From contig NC_051063.1 in assembly GCF_004664715.2 (NCBI RefSeq), positions 118,224,629-118,288,628 of the forward strand: DNA of 64,000 bases, written 5' to 3'. A program made the translations under genes and the position numbers. The stretch is from Peromyscus leucopus (Eukaryota; Chordata; Mammalia; Rodentia; Cricetidae). Below the pieces are notes generated by a model that worked only from the letters and a program-made list of their open reading frames with translations, had not been told where the DNA came from and ran no database searches. Below are positions 40,930 to 49,814 of this stretch, one piece after another. How positions within the stretch are numbered: the first letter of the stretch is position 1; each line of letters starts with the position of its first letter.

Positions 40930-41281
40930 AGACAAGAAAGCATAGCCAGCTAAAGCTTAAATCCAGCCATATGTTCCCTCTTGAGTCGAGTCAAGGCTTG
41001 GCTCTGGATTCCTTAAGCTCTGACCACGTGCATTGGCTTTCTAGGCAGGGGCCCTGTTCTGCATGGCAGGCCTGAGTTGTTTGTAGCACTGGCTTTAAGC
41101 AAGCAGCTCATGGTTAGTCCGGCCTGAGGCCAAGCAGACCTGGGCTTGGGCTAGGGAGCAGGCCGCTCGAACTAGGAAGCCAACCGCCCAGGCTGGAAAG
41201 GGCTAGCTGCCCTTGCAGGAAACCGGACCTGCTGCCAAGTCAAGCGGTTTTTAAAGTATTCTTGTTACATTGGGCACCAGA

Positions 41282-41725
41282 TGTAGATGTAACAAACTGT
41301 CTTATTAAATAAGAAACACAGAACCAATGTAAAAGAGAAAGCTAAGAGGTCAGAGCTCAGACCTAAAATCTCACCCTTCCTCCTGTGGTGGTCCTAGCTC
41401 TCCGAAGGAGATCTATTTCCTCTGTGTATGTCTTTTTATAGTCTTTTCTTCTGCCTTCTCATTGGTTATAAATACAAACACGTGACTGCCTCATCACTGT
41501 CTGTATGTACAGCCCCCCAGGTCTTAAAAGCATATATCTCCAATGCTGGCTGTATCCCTGAACACACAGAGATCTACCTTGCTCTTCTATCAAGTGCTGA
41601 GATTAAAAGCATGTGCCACCACCACCACACTCTTGCTATGGCTCTAATAGCTCTGATCCCCGGGGAACTTTATTTATTAACATACAAACAAAATCACATT
41701 TCAGTACAATTAGAATACCACCACA
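41282..41725 (-). repeat. 5' LTR of the deleted ERV
   Basis: 444 bp, minus strand, TGTGGTGG...CATCTACA. The complementary primer-binding site follows at 41262-41279 after a 2-base spacer. Compared with the 3' LTR it shows scattered single-base differences, a clock for the insertion. Confidence 0.9.
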
Positions 41726-41731
41726 GCATTC

Positions 41732-42325
41732 TCCAATTACCAGACTCTTTTTAAAATAACAAATACAGGAGAATTCCAAGGCCTGGTAGATTCTTCAATG
41801 TGTTGAGCATGTAACTGCTCTTGAACCAGCTGTTCTAAAGCTTGTAGCTTCTCTTTTGTCAAAGGCCATTGTCCAACCCAGACAGGTTTATTAGTTAGCC
41901 ATTTTAAAGGTAAGGCAGTTGGTACTTCTGAAAGTTCAACAGCAGTTGTGCTGTTTGTGAATGCTTGGTGACTGATTTTTATAGCATGTTATGATATTAT
42001 TCCTAGAAACATGCATTGATCTGTATTCCTTTTCTGAGAGTGTAGGGATTTTAATCTGGGTATTCCACTGTTGTAACAGATCTCGGCCCCAAAGATTTAC
42101 TTCTACATTTGCTACATATAGCTTCAAACTTCCTCTCTGTCCTTCTCTCCTATGCATTCAACCCATCTCTAACTCTGTTTTATCTGAGATAGGGTGCCAA
42201 TCCCTAAAAGTTGGACATCTACCTTTTGAAGAGGCCAATTCAGCTGCCATGATTTTGGTGTAATTATAGTCACATCTGCACCTATGTCTACCAGGCCCTC
42301 CAGAATCAGGGCATCAATTCAAATT
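41732..42325 (-). pseudogene. ERV protease and RT N-terminus
   Basis: At 42255-42310 the minus strand reads GLVDIGADVTII, the aspartic protease active-site region, with Ile where the catalytic D-T/S-G normally has Thr or Ser. The protease frame continues to about 41936 (ANVEVNLWGRDLLQQW). Then 41732-41940 encodes the RT N-terminus ([26 protein letters not shown]) and stops at the insertion site of the deleted ERV. Frames are broken. Confidence 0.84.
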
Positions 42326-42539
42326 CTAAGCTTCTGTCTTTGTTCATTTATGGAAGTCTGCCAAAATATTTGTTTTATTGTGTTCTTTATAAACTGTGAT
42401 TCATCTATAAGAGCTGTTTTATCATCCATTGCAGTATTGGTTTTTACATTAGGCATTGGTTTATTCAGTTGTCCTGGAGAGGAATTTCTTCCACGGTGGC
42501 TGGGAATGTTTGTAGTACGTTTGATTTGGGGGCCTGCAA

Positions 42540-42800
42540 GAGGCCCCCTGAGGCGTTTCCTGCCAGTAAAGGATTGTCTTGTATATCTATTTTTGATCTG
42601 CACTCAGTGGTCCAATGTCTGCCTTTGCCACATCTTCTACATAATCCAGGAGGTGGTTTGGGTCTCCTGTTTAGGCTATTCCTAGAAGGAGTACTACTTC
42701 TAGGAGTACCCCATGTACAGTTTTTACTTATATGACCTGGTGTATCACATTTAAAACATTTGGTACCACAGGGCCTTCTTGCACCTGTGGGATTTGTCTC
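42540..42800 (-). pseudogene. ERV nucleocapsid with two CCHC zinc knuckles
   Basis: Nucleocapsid packages the genomic RNA. Two zinc knuckles are visible in one minus frame: CFKCDTPGHISKNC (about 42714-42755) and CRRCGKGRHWTTEC (about 42600-42641), each C-x2-C-x4-H-x4-C. Two knuckles are typical of class II ERVs and betaretroviruses. Confidence 0.9.
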
Positions 42801-42829
42801 TCCTATTAAAGCCTCATTACTGTAGTTAA

Positions 42830-44290
42830 GAGACTCAACACCATTAATATACTGAATTCATTCTTCCAAAGGAGCTGATCTGATCTTTAATAGTGCAAGT
42901 ATTCTTTTGCATTCTGCTTTAGCATTGTTGAACACAAAGGACTCAGTTAATGCCTTTATTAATACTTTATCTGGCACAGCTTTTGTTATAGCTGTGTTCA
43001 GCCTTTGTAAAAAAAAAAATCAGTGAAGGGTTAATGCAGTCCCTGAAATACCTTTGTGTATATCTCAGTTGGTTTTCCAGGTTTTAGAATTTTTTCCCAA
43101 GCATTTAGAGCTGCTGTATGGCATAAGGATATTGTATGCTCATCATAAGTGGCTTGTACATTCCTGTCAGTGGAACATCCCTCACCAAGTATTTGATCTT
43201 GGGCGATGACAAAACCTCTGATTTTACCTTGTTGTTCTAAATTTTTTGCCTCTTCTCTCAACCAGCTTTTCCACTGTAACTGCTAGCTATATTCTAGAAC
43301 AGCTGAAATTAACTGATGCCAGTCATCTGGAATGATGCTATGTGAGGTAGACCACAAATTTAACATCTGTCTTATGTATGTGGAGAGTATCCCATATGTA
43401 ACTACTGCTTCTTTTATATTTTTAAAGTCCCATGTTGAAATTGGTTGTAATGTATATGTCATATATGGCTCAGGGTATGTGTCATCTGCTGGCTTCTCAT
43501 GGATGATAACAGGATAAGCCATGTATGATAGCCATTTGGAGATGTTACAACCTATATGGTCTTACCCTTCTGCTTATTAGGTCCCTTGTCATGTTTATTG
43601 AGAGTTTCCTTCAGGGCTTACTAACGAACACTCAGGGTCTGTTCTAGGGAGCAAACCTCCTCTCTTGCAAGAGATTCCAGATTTCTCATGAAATCATGGA
43701 AGTATTTATGTTCTTCTGGAACACATGATTCCATGGACCTTATCTTATCAATTAATGATAATCTTTCTTCCTTATATAGTGTCTGAATAGCCACAACTTC
43801 ACTCTGGAGTGTTAATGTTCTATCCATTAAATATTCATATTTATTATCAATAAAATCAATTTTGGGTACAAGCCTGTTTTGTAAATCCTGATTAGCAGAT
43901 TCTAGAGAATCTTTTTCTGTAAGCCTTCACTGCTATCTTTCAAAGCCTGTAAATCCTGGTTAGCAGATTCCAGTGAGAGAATCTTTTTCTGTAAGCCTTC
44001 ACTGCTATCTTTCAAAGCCTGTATCAGTCCCATTAATGACTCATGTTTATTGTCATTATTAAACCAGTGTTTGAACGCTGTGTGAATTATTACAATGAAT
44101 GCCAAAATGGTACAGGCCAGATATGCCTTAGGAAGGTCATATATTTCCAGGAAAATGTCATTCATCATGCAGGCAAAAAGGTTTTTAAATTCTTGTGAGG
44201 TAATTTTGTTGGCCATATTACAAGAATTACTCAAAATTTGTTAGTCAATTTTAAGGTATAACTTTATCAAGTACTTTTACTTGAAATAAG
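42830..44290 (-). pseudogene. ERV gag (matrix to capsid)
   Basis: The N-terminal frame 43902-44234 begins near ITSQEFKNLF and has a hydrophobic segment, then a coiled-coil-like stretch rich in Leu/Glu/Lys. The capsid start is at 43283-43522 (YPVIIHEKP, TWDFKNIKEAVVTYGILSTYIRQMLN), and 43031-43261 continues it. The run of A/T at about 43008-43020 and many stops break the frame. It contains a 72-bp tandem duplication (43882-44021). Confidence 0.85.
43882..44021 (-). repeat. 72-bp tandem duplication inside gag
   Basis: Two adjacent copies of a unit reading TTTTTCTGTAAGCCTTCACT on the plus strand. The right copy is 72 bp (24 codons) and the left is 68 bp after small losses. The duplicated protein unit is the ALKDSSEGLQKKILSLESAN block. 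The original duplication was in frame; the 4-bp loss in the left copy then shifted it. Confidence 0.85.
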
Positions 44291-44848
44291 ATGCTGTTTT
44301 GCCTATCTTACCTTTCTGTGGTTTGGGGAGGTGTAGTAGCACTTTTCAGCCACCAGGAGGCATTGGTATAGCTCCATAGCAGGTCCTGTTGAATGCCTTG
44401 GCTGGAGGCAGAATGACCACAAGCAGCAGGCAGTTTTTCCTGTGGCCTCCTTGTGGAGCTCCTGTGGAGCTTCCAGGCCTCTCTAAGCCCCTCTCTGCCT
44501 CTACAAGACAATAGGTCTGCCAGCAGGCACAGTTCCAAACCCCACTGGAAACAGTGTGAGTCTATTTTAACTAGGTGAAACTGTGGCAAGTCTTTGGCTA
44601 GGGTGGGGAGCCAGGGTTCAAGGAGGAGGGGAATGCTTCACTCACAGCAGTTTTGCTGGTCTGGGGGCTAAACTTGCCACAGAACTGAGACAGGATTAGC
44701 TCTTTTTCAGGAATGGAACCCTGTAGGTTTTTCCTGGTTGTACAGAGCTCTGCAGGTGGTACCCTGCAGCTTCAAGTGCCCACCAGCCAGGGAGGAAACT
44801 GAGGGTGGGAGCCACCCAGGCCTTTGGAATTTGCCTCATGTGAGCACC

Positions 44849-45156
44849 AGATATTGGTGAAATTATTAAGGCCACTCCACATAATTAAAAGGGAGGTTTA
44901 TTTTGTGGGGTAACTTACAAGTGAAGGGATCATTTATAGGGTCTGGAAAAGGCGTGGAATAGTCTGGAAGTGTTCTCTAGAGAACTCTGCTCAGTCTACC
45001 TCCAGCATCCAGTGTCCAGGAACCAAGAGAGCTGGCACATTTGGATCTTGGGTCATCAGAGTCCTCTCTTGGCCCTGCCTTGTAGGCATGACAGTTACCA
45101 AAGCCTCAATGGGGGTTGGAACTTCCAGATCAAAGCTGGAATGGCTACCTACTACA
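44849..45156 (-). repeat. 5' LTR of the minus-strand ERV
   Basis: About 308 bp, starting TGTAGTAGGTAGCCATTCC at 45156 and ending CACCAATATC(T) at 44849. It matches the LTR at 49497-49808 across its length. A primer site reading TGGTGCTCACATGAGGC follows immediately inward, most like a decayed lysine-tRNA site. Confidence 0.9.
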
Positions 45157-45725
45157 CCTGATGCTAGGGGAGTCCCCAGTAATCCACAAGGATGACCTCA
45201 GATTAGACTACTAGCAATAGTGAAAAGGGTGCCTGAGCTGGCTTACCCCAGTAATTAGATCAGTGAATATCCTAACTGTGATCATCCAGTAACCGATGAA
45301 AGCAGATGCAGAGATCCATAGCCAAACATGAGGCCAAGTTCCAGGAATCGAGCTAAAGGGAGGGAAGAGGGATTCTATGAGCAAGAGGCATCAAAATCGT
45401 GATGGGAAAGCCTACAGACACAACTAAACCAAGCTAGTGGGAACTCATGAACTTTAAACCAACAGCTGTAGAACCTCCATGACACTGGACTAGGCCCTCT
45501 GCATAAGCGAGACAGTTGTGTAGCTTGATCTGCTGAAGGGCACCCCTGATTGTAGGATCAGGATCCATCCCTGGTGAGTGAGCTGGTTTTTTGGAGCCCA
45601 GTGCCTATGGTGGGGTATCTTACACAGCCTTGATGTGGGGGAGGGGCTATAGATTTTCTTGCTGGAGAATCCAAAGCTTTTTCAATCTGTTGCAAATTTG
45701 GGAATTATTTCCCACAGTTTAGCAG
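45157..45725 (+). mobile_element. LINE-1 3'UTR, older subfamily
   Basis: Plus-strand 3'UTR words: CCCAGTAATCCACAAGGATGACC, GCAGATGCAGAGATCCATAGCC, GGCCCTCTGCATAAGCGAGACAG and GGATCAGGATCCATCCCTGG. It corresponds, in opposite orientation, to 3330-3610. It directly abuts the ERV LTR, so the ERV probably landed in this element. Confidence 0.75.
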
Positions 45726-46335
45726 TATTCTAATTATTTATTGGGCGTAATTTTCCCTATTCATTTGGGGCCTTTGGATAACATCCCCCAGCTATGTGTG
45801 AAAACAGTCACACAGTCAAAATCTGTTTCCCATAACCAGGTATTTGTCCCTTTCTCTAGTGTAAATGTGGAGATCTGCCTTCCTGCAATTATCTTCATTG
45901 TCAGGCATTTGGTCAGTGCTATGTATCCAGGAAAATGTATCTCATTAGAAATATTCTCAGATACCCAAGTACATAGAGTTACATTTCTGAAATTGTTGAG
46001 AAACAACCTTTAGATAGATGGGGAACAAGTGTACCCTGGTTTCACCCTGCTAATAGATAGAAAACTGCTGCCCCAAGCTAAAGTGTACTAACAAATTCTT
46101 AACTCCTTGGACTTGATTTCACTTTGGTCTATTAATTAGCTTATTATCTAACTACACTTGGGGATGCAGTATTGCACAGTGATCCCCATTTTCCCTTCTT
46201 AGACTCTCCTATTGATTTGAGGTTTCTCTCCCTCTCATTCCCTTTAAGAGTTCACTGAGACTTTTATAAGTCACTCCCCCTTAAGTCATAAAGAAAGGAA
46301 AGCCTGACAGTCACTGCCTGGTGTAAACTCTTAGC
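45726..46335. other. unassigned sequence between LINE-1 and B1
   Basis: Overlapping ORFs of 90 (plus, 45741-46013) and 81 codons (minus, 45761-46006) occur, but neither shows a family motif I can name. It may belong to the ERV fragment to the right. No function is proposed. Confidence 0.35.
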
Positions 46336-46336
46336 C

Positions 46337-46458
46337 ACTTTTTTTGTGCCTTTCTTGGATCTTGCTCTGTAGACCAGGTTGGCCTCAAACTCACAAAGAT
46401 CCGTCTGACTCTGCCTTTCAAGTGCTGGGATTAAAGGTGTGTGCTACCACCGCCTAAC
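46337..46458 (-). mobile_element. B1 SINE, inverted
   Basis: GATCTTGCTCTGTAGACCAGGTTGGCCTCAAACTC and CAAGTGCTGGGATTAAAGGTGTGTGC are the antisense B1 body. It lacks a long T head and is moderately diverged. Confidence 0.88.
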
Positions 46459-46689
46459 ATTAGCTACCTTTTATAACCCTTAAAGAATTCAAGCCTTGTG
46501 AGCTTGCTTTTTGCCAGAGACTTGCTGATTGTATGTTGATAAAAGCTAGAAACTGTGGAGATTAAGGGTAGAACAAAGAGAACAGCCAAGTGATCAGAGG
46601 TAGACCAGTAAAGAGATATGGATAGAAAGAACATGGTGTGAGTAGATTCATTTCTCATCCCTTAGATCCTAGTTCCTTTGCTTATTGTA

Positions 46690-47020
46690 GTACCTCTTTT
46701 GGATCTTGAGAGGAGGTCTTTAAGGCTGTCCCTTAAAATTCTCCATTAGTATTTTTCGAGTTTCTGGGTTTGGTATCATTCTACTTACAGCTGATGTCAA
46801 TCTTTGTAAAAAATAATAATAATAATAATCAGTAGAAATTTCTTTTGGTCTCTATGTAACTTTATTATATGACTCAATTCTCTATCCAAAAGATTCAAAG
46901 CCACCACATCATACCATATCTAGATGACTCTGTGTATTTCCCATCTTTTCCTGGCTATTTTCTTCTATATTTTTTTATTCTCTCTTCAAAAACTTTATTC
47001 TAAATTATTTTTTCTTATTA
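46690..47020 (-). pseudogene. class II ERV gag fragment
   Basis: Read on the minus strand, 46700-46820 gives FLQRLTSAVSRMIPNPETRKIL, the C-terminal capsid segment of betaretroviral Gag, parallel to the region around 42990 of the larger ERV. A short AAT expansion lies inside it (about 46811-46828). It is a separate fragment in the same orientation as the minus-strand ERV. Confidence 0.7.
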
Positions 47021-47024
47021 CTGT

Positions 47025-47230
47025 TTTTATTAAGAAAATTTTTATTAACTTTACATACTAATTACAGGTCTCCCTCTCTTCCCTTCTCCCCCTAAGTCTG
47101 CCCCCATAACTTTCCCATCTGCTTCTAAAAATTAAGGTCTCTCATGGAGAGTCAGCAGTGCCTGGTACATTCAATTGAGGCAGGTCCAAGCCCCTAATTT
47201 CAAGCAGTTAAAAGAACCAATGCCTATTTA
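47025..47230 (-). mobile_element. LINE-1 3'UTR fragment, inverted
   Basis: Plus strand: TTACATACTAATTACAGGTC, CTTCCCTTCTCCCCC, CATGGAGAGTCAGCAGTGCCTGGTACATTCAATTGAGGCAGG. It is nearly the same as 60083-60345 and part of 3060-3230. Confidence 0.75.
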
Positions 47231-47305
47231 AAAAAATAAATAAATACTGCACTGGATGATAGAATAGCTTTAGAAGATAAAATAAACTTTCAGGAAATTG
47301 TAAAG

Positions 47306-47307
<2 letters not shown>

Positions 47308-47356
<49 letters not shown>
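47308..47356 (+). repeat. (TA)n microsatellite
   Basis: About 23 uninterrupted AT dinucleotides just before the plus-strand ERV pol. Confidence 0.95.
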
Positions 47357-47357
<1 letters not shown>

Positions 47358-47399
47358 CAAACTTCTATAAGTGATCAAAGACCAAAGGTAAAAATATAA

Positions 47400-47765
47400 A
47401 TAAATGACATGGTAATTAAGGGTTTAGTAGATATAGGGGCAGATGTAACAATAATTGCACCAGAATCTTGGCATCCAAATTGGTCTCCTCAGGAGGTAAA
47501 TGTTCGGTTTTTAGGGATTGGAACTTTATCTCAGACAAAACAAAGCATATAAGTGGCTAACATACCAATGAATTTATGGGGACATGATTTGTTACATCAA
47601 TGGAATAATCAGATTAACATTCCTCCTATCTCAGAAACAAACCATAAACTAACATATGTTTCTGGGAAAAATAATAAAGATATTATAAACAACAGCCACC
47701 AATCATTCAGGTTGTACACCACAGCTGCTGATCTTTCAAAGTTAACAACAGCCCTAACTTTAAAA
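47400..47765 (+). pseudogene. ERV protease, plus-strand copy
   Basis: GLVDIGADVTII at 47421-47456 is the active-site segment, again with Ile in place of the catalytic Thr/Ser, as in the minus-strand copy. The downstream MNLWGHDLLHQWNNQI and SETNHKL match the protease C-terminal half. A stop interrupts it near 47550. Confidence 0.85.
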
Positions 47766-48700
47766 TGGTTAATTGACAAACCTGTCTGGGTGGAACAATG
47801 GTCTTTGACATCAGAAAAACTATAGGCCCTAGAACAGCTTTTACAGGAGCAGCTAAATGCTCAGCGTATTGAAGGATCAACCAGTACTTGGAATTCTATA
47901 TTTATTTTCAAAAAGAAACATGGAAAGTGGAGAATGGTAACAAATCTAAGAGTTATTGATAAGATGATTCATCCAGTGGCCTATTAACAGTCAGGAAATT
48001 CCATGCTTTCTCTATTTCCTAAAGACTGGTCTATTATAGTGACTGATTTTAAAGATTTTTTTAACTATACATTTGCAAGTACAGGATAGAGAAAAATTTT
48101 CCTTCACAGTGCCTAGTTATAATAATTCCCAGCCCATTAGAAGATATCAATGGAAAATTCTCCCACAAAGGATATTAAAGAGCCATACCCTATGCCACTA
48201 TTTTGTACAACTGCCATTGGAAATGATTCATAATCAGTTTCTTTAATTTATAATTTACCATTATATGAACAATATCTTACTAGCTGGTTCAAATGTAGAT
48301 ACCTTAGAGAAAATGTTTGAAGAAGTAAAGACAATTTTGCCATGTTGAGGATTACAAATTGCTCCTGAAAAAATACAAAAAGGACATTCTATTAATTACT
48401 TAGGATATAAAATAGATTTACAAAAATGCAACCACCAAAGTTCAAATCAGGAGAGATAAATTTCATATTCTTAATGACTTGCAAAAATTGATGGGAGACA
48501 TTAATTGCCTTGGGCCCACAATTTGATTAACAACTCAAGAACTAAGTAATTTATTTCAAACATTACAAGAAGACAAGAACTTAAATAATCCAAGAAAATA
48601 ATTAGCTGAAGCTGAGATAGAGTTGTCTTTAGTAGAATAGAAATTACAAGATACGCATATGGATCACTTAGTTCCAGAGCTTCATTTTATTCTGGGTTAT
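47765..48700 (+). pseudogene. ERV reverse transcriptase, plus-strand copy
   Basis: KWLIDKPVWVEQWSLTSEKL opens the domain at about 47760-47825, followed by a broken palm. At about 48258-48272 the active-site motif reads YMNN where the family has YMDD: both catalytic Asp codons have become Asn. Stops occur throughout. Confidence 0.85.
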
Positions 48701-49039
48701 TTTACCTTCTATGCATTCCCCTACAGGAATTGTAATGCAGAGAGAAGGTAATATCTTAGAATGGATGTTTTTAACCACACACAGAGAGTAAAAAAATAAA
48801 GTCATATGTGGAACAGATTTCTGAGTTAATTCTGAAAGAAAAAATTAAGACTTTGTCAATTAGCAGGAATCAACAAAGCAGAAATTGTAATACCTCTTAC
48901 TAATGCTGAAATTTCCTCTTTGTGGGCAGAAAATGAACATTGGCCAAGAGCTTGAAGTAATTTTTTGAAGAGATTAACAACAAATATACCAAAAGCAAGA
49001 GAATTCAGTTTATAAAGAGAACTAACCAGATCCTCCCTC

Positions 49040-49332
49040 ACCTGTATGCGGAACACCAAATTGTGAAGTCCCTACATTCTATACTGATGCAAATAAATCA
49101 AGAAAGGCAGGTTATACATCAGGAAATTTAAATAAAGTGGCTCAAAGCCCTTATGATTCTGCTTAAAAGTTAGAAATATATGCTATTCTCATGGTATTAT
49201 TAGATTTTCCAGAATCTCTTAATGTAGCTACTGACTCTCAATATGCAGAAAGAGTTGTTTTACATATTTAAATTATGAATTTATTTCAGATGATTCAGAA
49301 CTGAATTTGTTATTTATTCAATTTTAAGGAAT
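49040..49332 (+). pseudogene. ERV RNase H, plus-strand copy, split
   Basis: FYTDANKSRKAGY keeps the first catalytic Asp, and TDSQYAERVV keeps the second. Stops follow. The domain is interrupted after about 49338 by the palindromic LTR and resumes at about 49815 with the segment leading to HxxH. Confidence 0.83.
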
Positions 49333-49338
49333 AATCAG
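49333..49338 (+). repeat. left TSD AATCAG of the palindromic LTR
   Basis: AATCAG here and at 49809-49814 flank the element exactly. Six bases is the class II ERV integrase spacing. Confidence 0.93.
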
Positions 49339-49468
49339 TGTAGTGGGTAGCCATTCCAGCTTTGATCTGGAAATTCCAACCCCTATTGAGACTCTGGCAA
49401 CTGTCATGCCTACGAGGCAGGGCAAGGGGAGGCACCTGGAGACCTGAGATCTGGATGGGCCAGTGCTC

Positions 49469-49496
49469 GTGGGTTTGAATCCCACTTCTGACACCA
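49469..49496 (+). other. tRNA-Leu T-arm and acceptor 3' end with CCA (fragment)
   Basis: GTGGGTTTGAATCCCAC forms the T stem-loop (5-bp stem, 7-base loop) and TTCTGACACCA is the 3' acceptor strand with CCA. The match is to the leucine tRNA group (the CAA isoacceptor, as remembered, ends CCCACTTCTGACA). Genomic tRNA genes do not encode CCA, so this is a reverse-transcribed copy of a mature primer tRNA joined to the LTR's U5 end. Not a functional tRNA gene. Confidence 0.88.
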
Positions 49497-49808
49497 AGAT
49501 ATTGATGAAATTATTAAGGCCACTCCACATAGTTAAAAGGATATTTATTTAATGGCAGAACTTACAAATTATGGGATAGGTAGGTCTCGGGATCTGGGGA
49601 AGGTGTATCACAGTCCAACAGTGTTCTCTGGAGCTCTGCTTGGTCCACCTCCACTGTTCAGGGTTCTGGAACAGAGAGAACCTCTGGCCCATCCTGATCT
49701 CGGGTCTCCAGGCGCCTCCCTTGGCCCTGCCTCGTAGGCGTGACAGTTGCCAGAGTCTCAATGGGGGTTGGAACTTCCAGATCAAAGCTGGAATGGCTAC
49801 CCACTACA
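49497..49808 (-). repeat. complete LTR arm of the palindromic element
   Basis: 312 bp, minus strand, TGTAGTGGGTAGCC... to ...CAATATCT. It matches the 5' LTR at 44849-45156. Its U5 end is directly followed by a site complementary to tRNA-Leu. Confidence 0.92.
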
Positions 49809-49814
49809 AATCAG

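Larger units (their letters stand above)
39777..41725 (-). mobile_element. internally deleted ERV inserted in RT, 6-bp TSD
   Basis: Two long direct LTRs flank about 1.07 kb of interior. The 6-bp repeat GCATTC occurs at 39771-39776 and 41726-41731, and the terminal dinucleotides are TG...CA. Reading leftward: 5' LTR (41282-41725), a primer site TGGTGCCCAATGTAACAA (complement at 41262-41279), leader with a (GA)n tract, a partial gag, then a direct jump into the 3' LTR. All of pol and any env are missing, so movement would have needed helper proteins. It lies within the older ERV's RT gene, so it is the younger insertion. Confidence 0.93.
34440..45156 (-). mobile_element. class II (betaretrovirus-like) ERV with nested insertions
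   Basis: Read right to left: 5' LTR (44849-45156), degraded primer-binding site, leader, gag (about 42830-44290), protease, RT, RNase H, integrase (to 36798) and about 2.3 kb of 3' sequence homologous to 50550-52600 of the plus-strand ERV. Every gene is broken by stops and frameshifts. Two solo LTRs and a deleted ERV interrupt pol. No envelope reading frame was recognised, and no matching 3' LTR was found, so the left edge is approximate. The family is class II by its two CCHC knuckles and RT/IN character; a closer name needs a repeat library. Confidence 0.88.
49339..49808. mobile_element. palindromic LTR element containing a tRNA-Leu 3' end
   Basis: The order on the plus strand is: 49339-49463, the first 125 bp of the LTR's U3 in plus orientation (TGTAGTGGGTAGCC to GGGCCAG); 49464-49468, TGCTC; 49469-49496, the T-arm and 3' acceptor strand of a leucine tRNA plus CCA; 49497-49808, a whole LTR in minus orientation ending GGCTACCCACTACA. 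Both outer ends are therefore U3 ends, forming an inverted repeat of about 120 bp. The flanks are AATCAG/AATCAG, so integrase placed it as a unit. The ORFs across it are not genes. Confidence 0.93.

Noticed and set aside
45741..46013. Possible ERV envelope fragment
   Set aside because: Cys-containing ORFs exist on both strands, but no envelope motif could be identified with confidence; left unassigned.
49469..49496. Functional tRNA gene
   Set aside because: Only the 3' 28 nt are present, with CCA included, and no anticodon or D arm; it is part of the LTR element.
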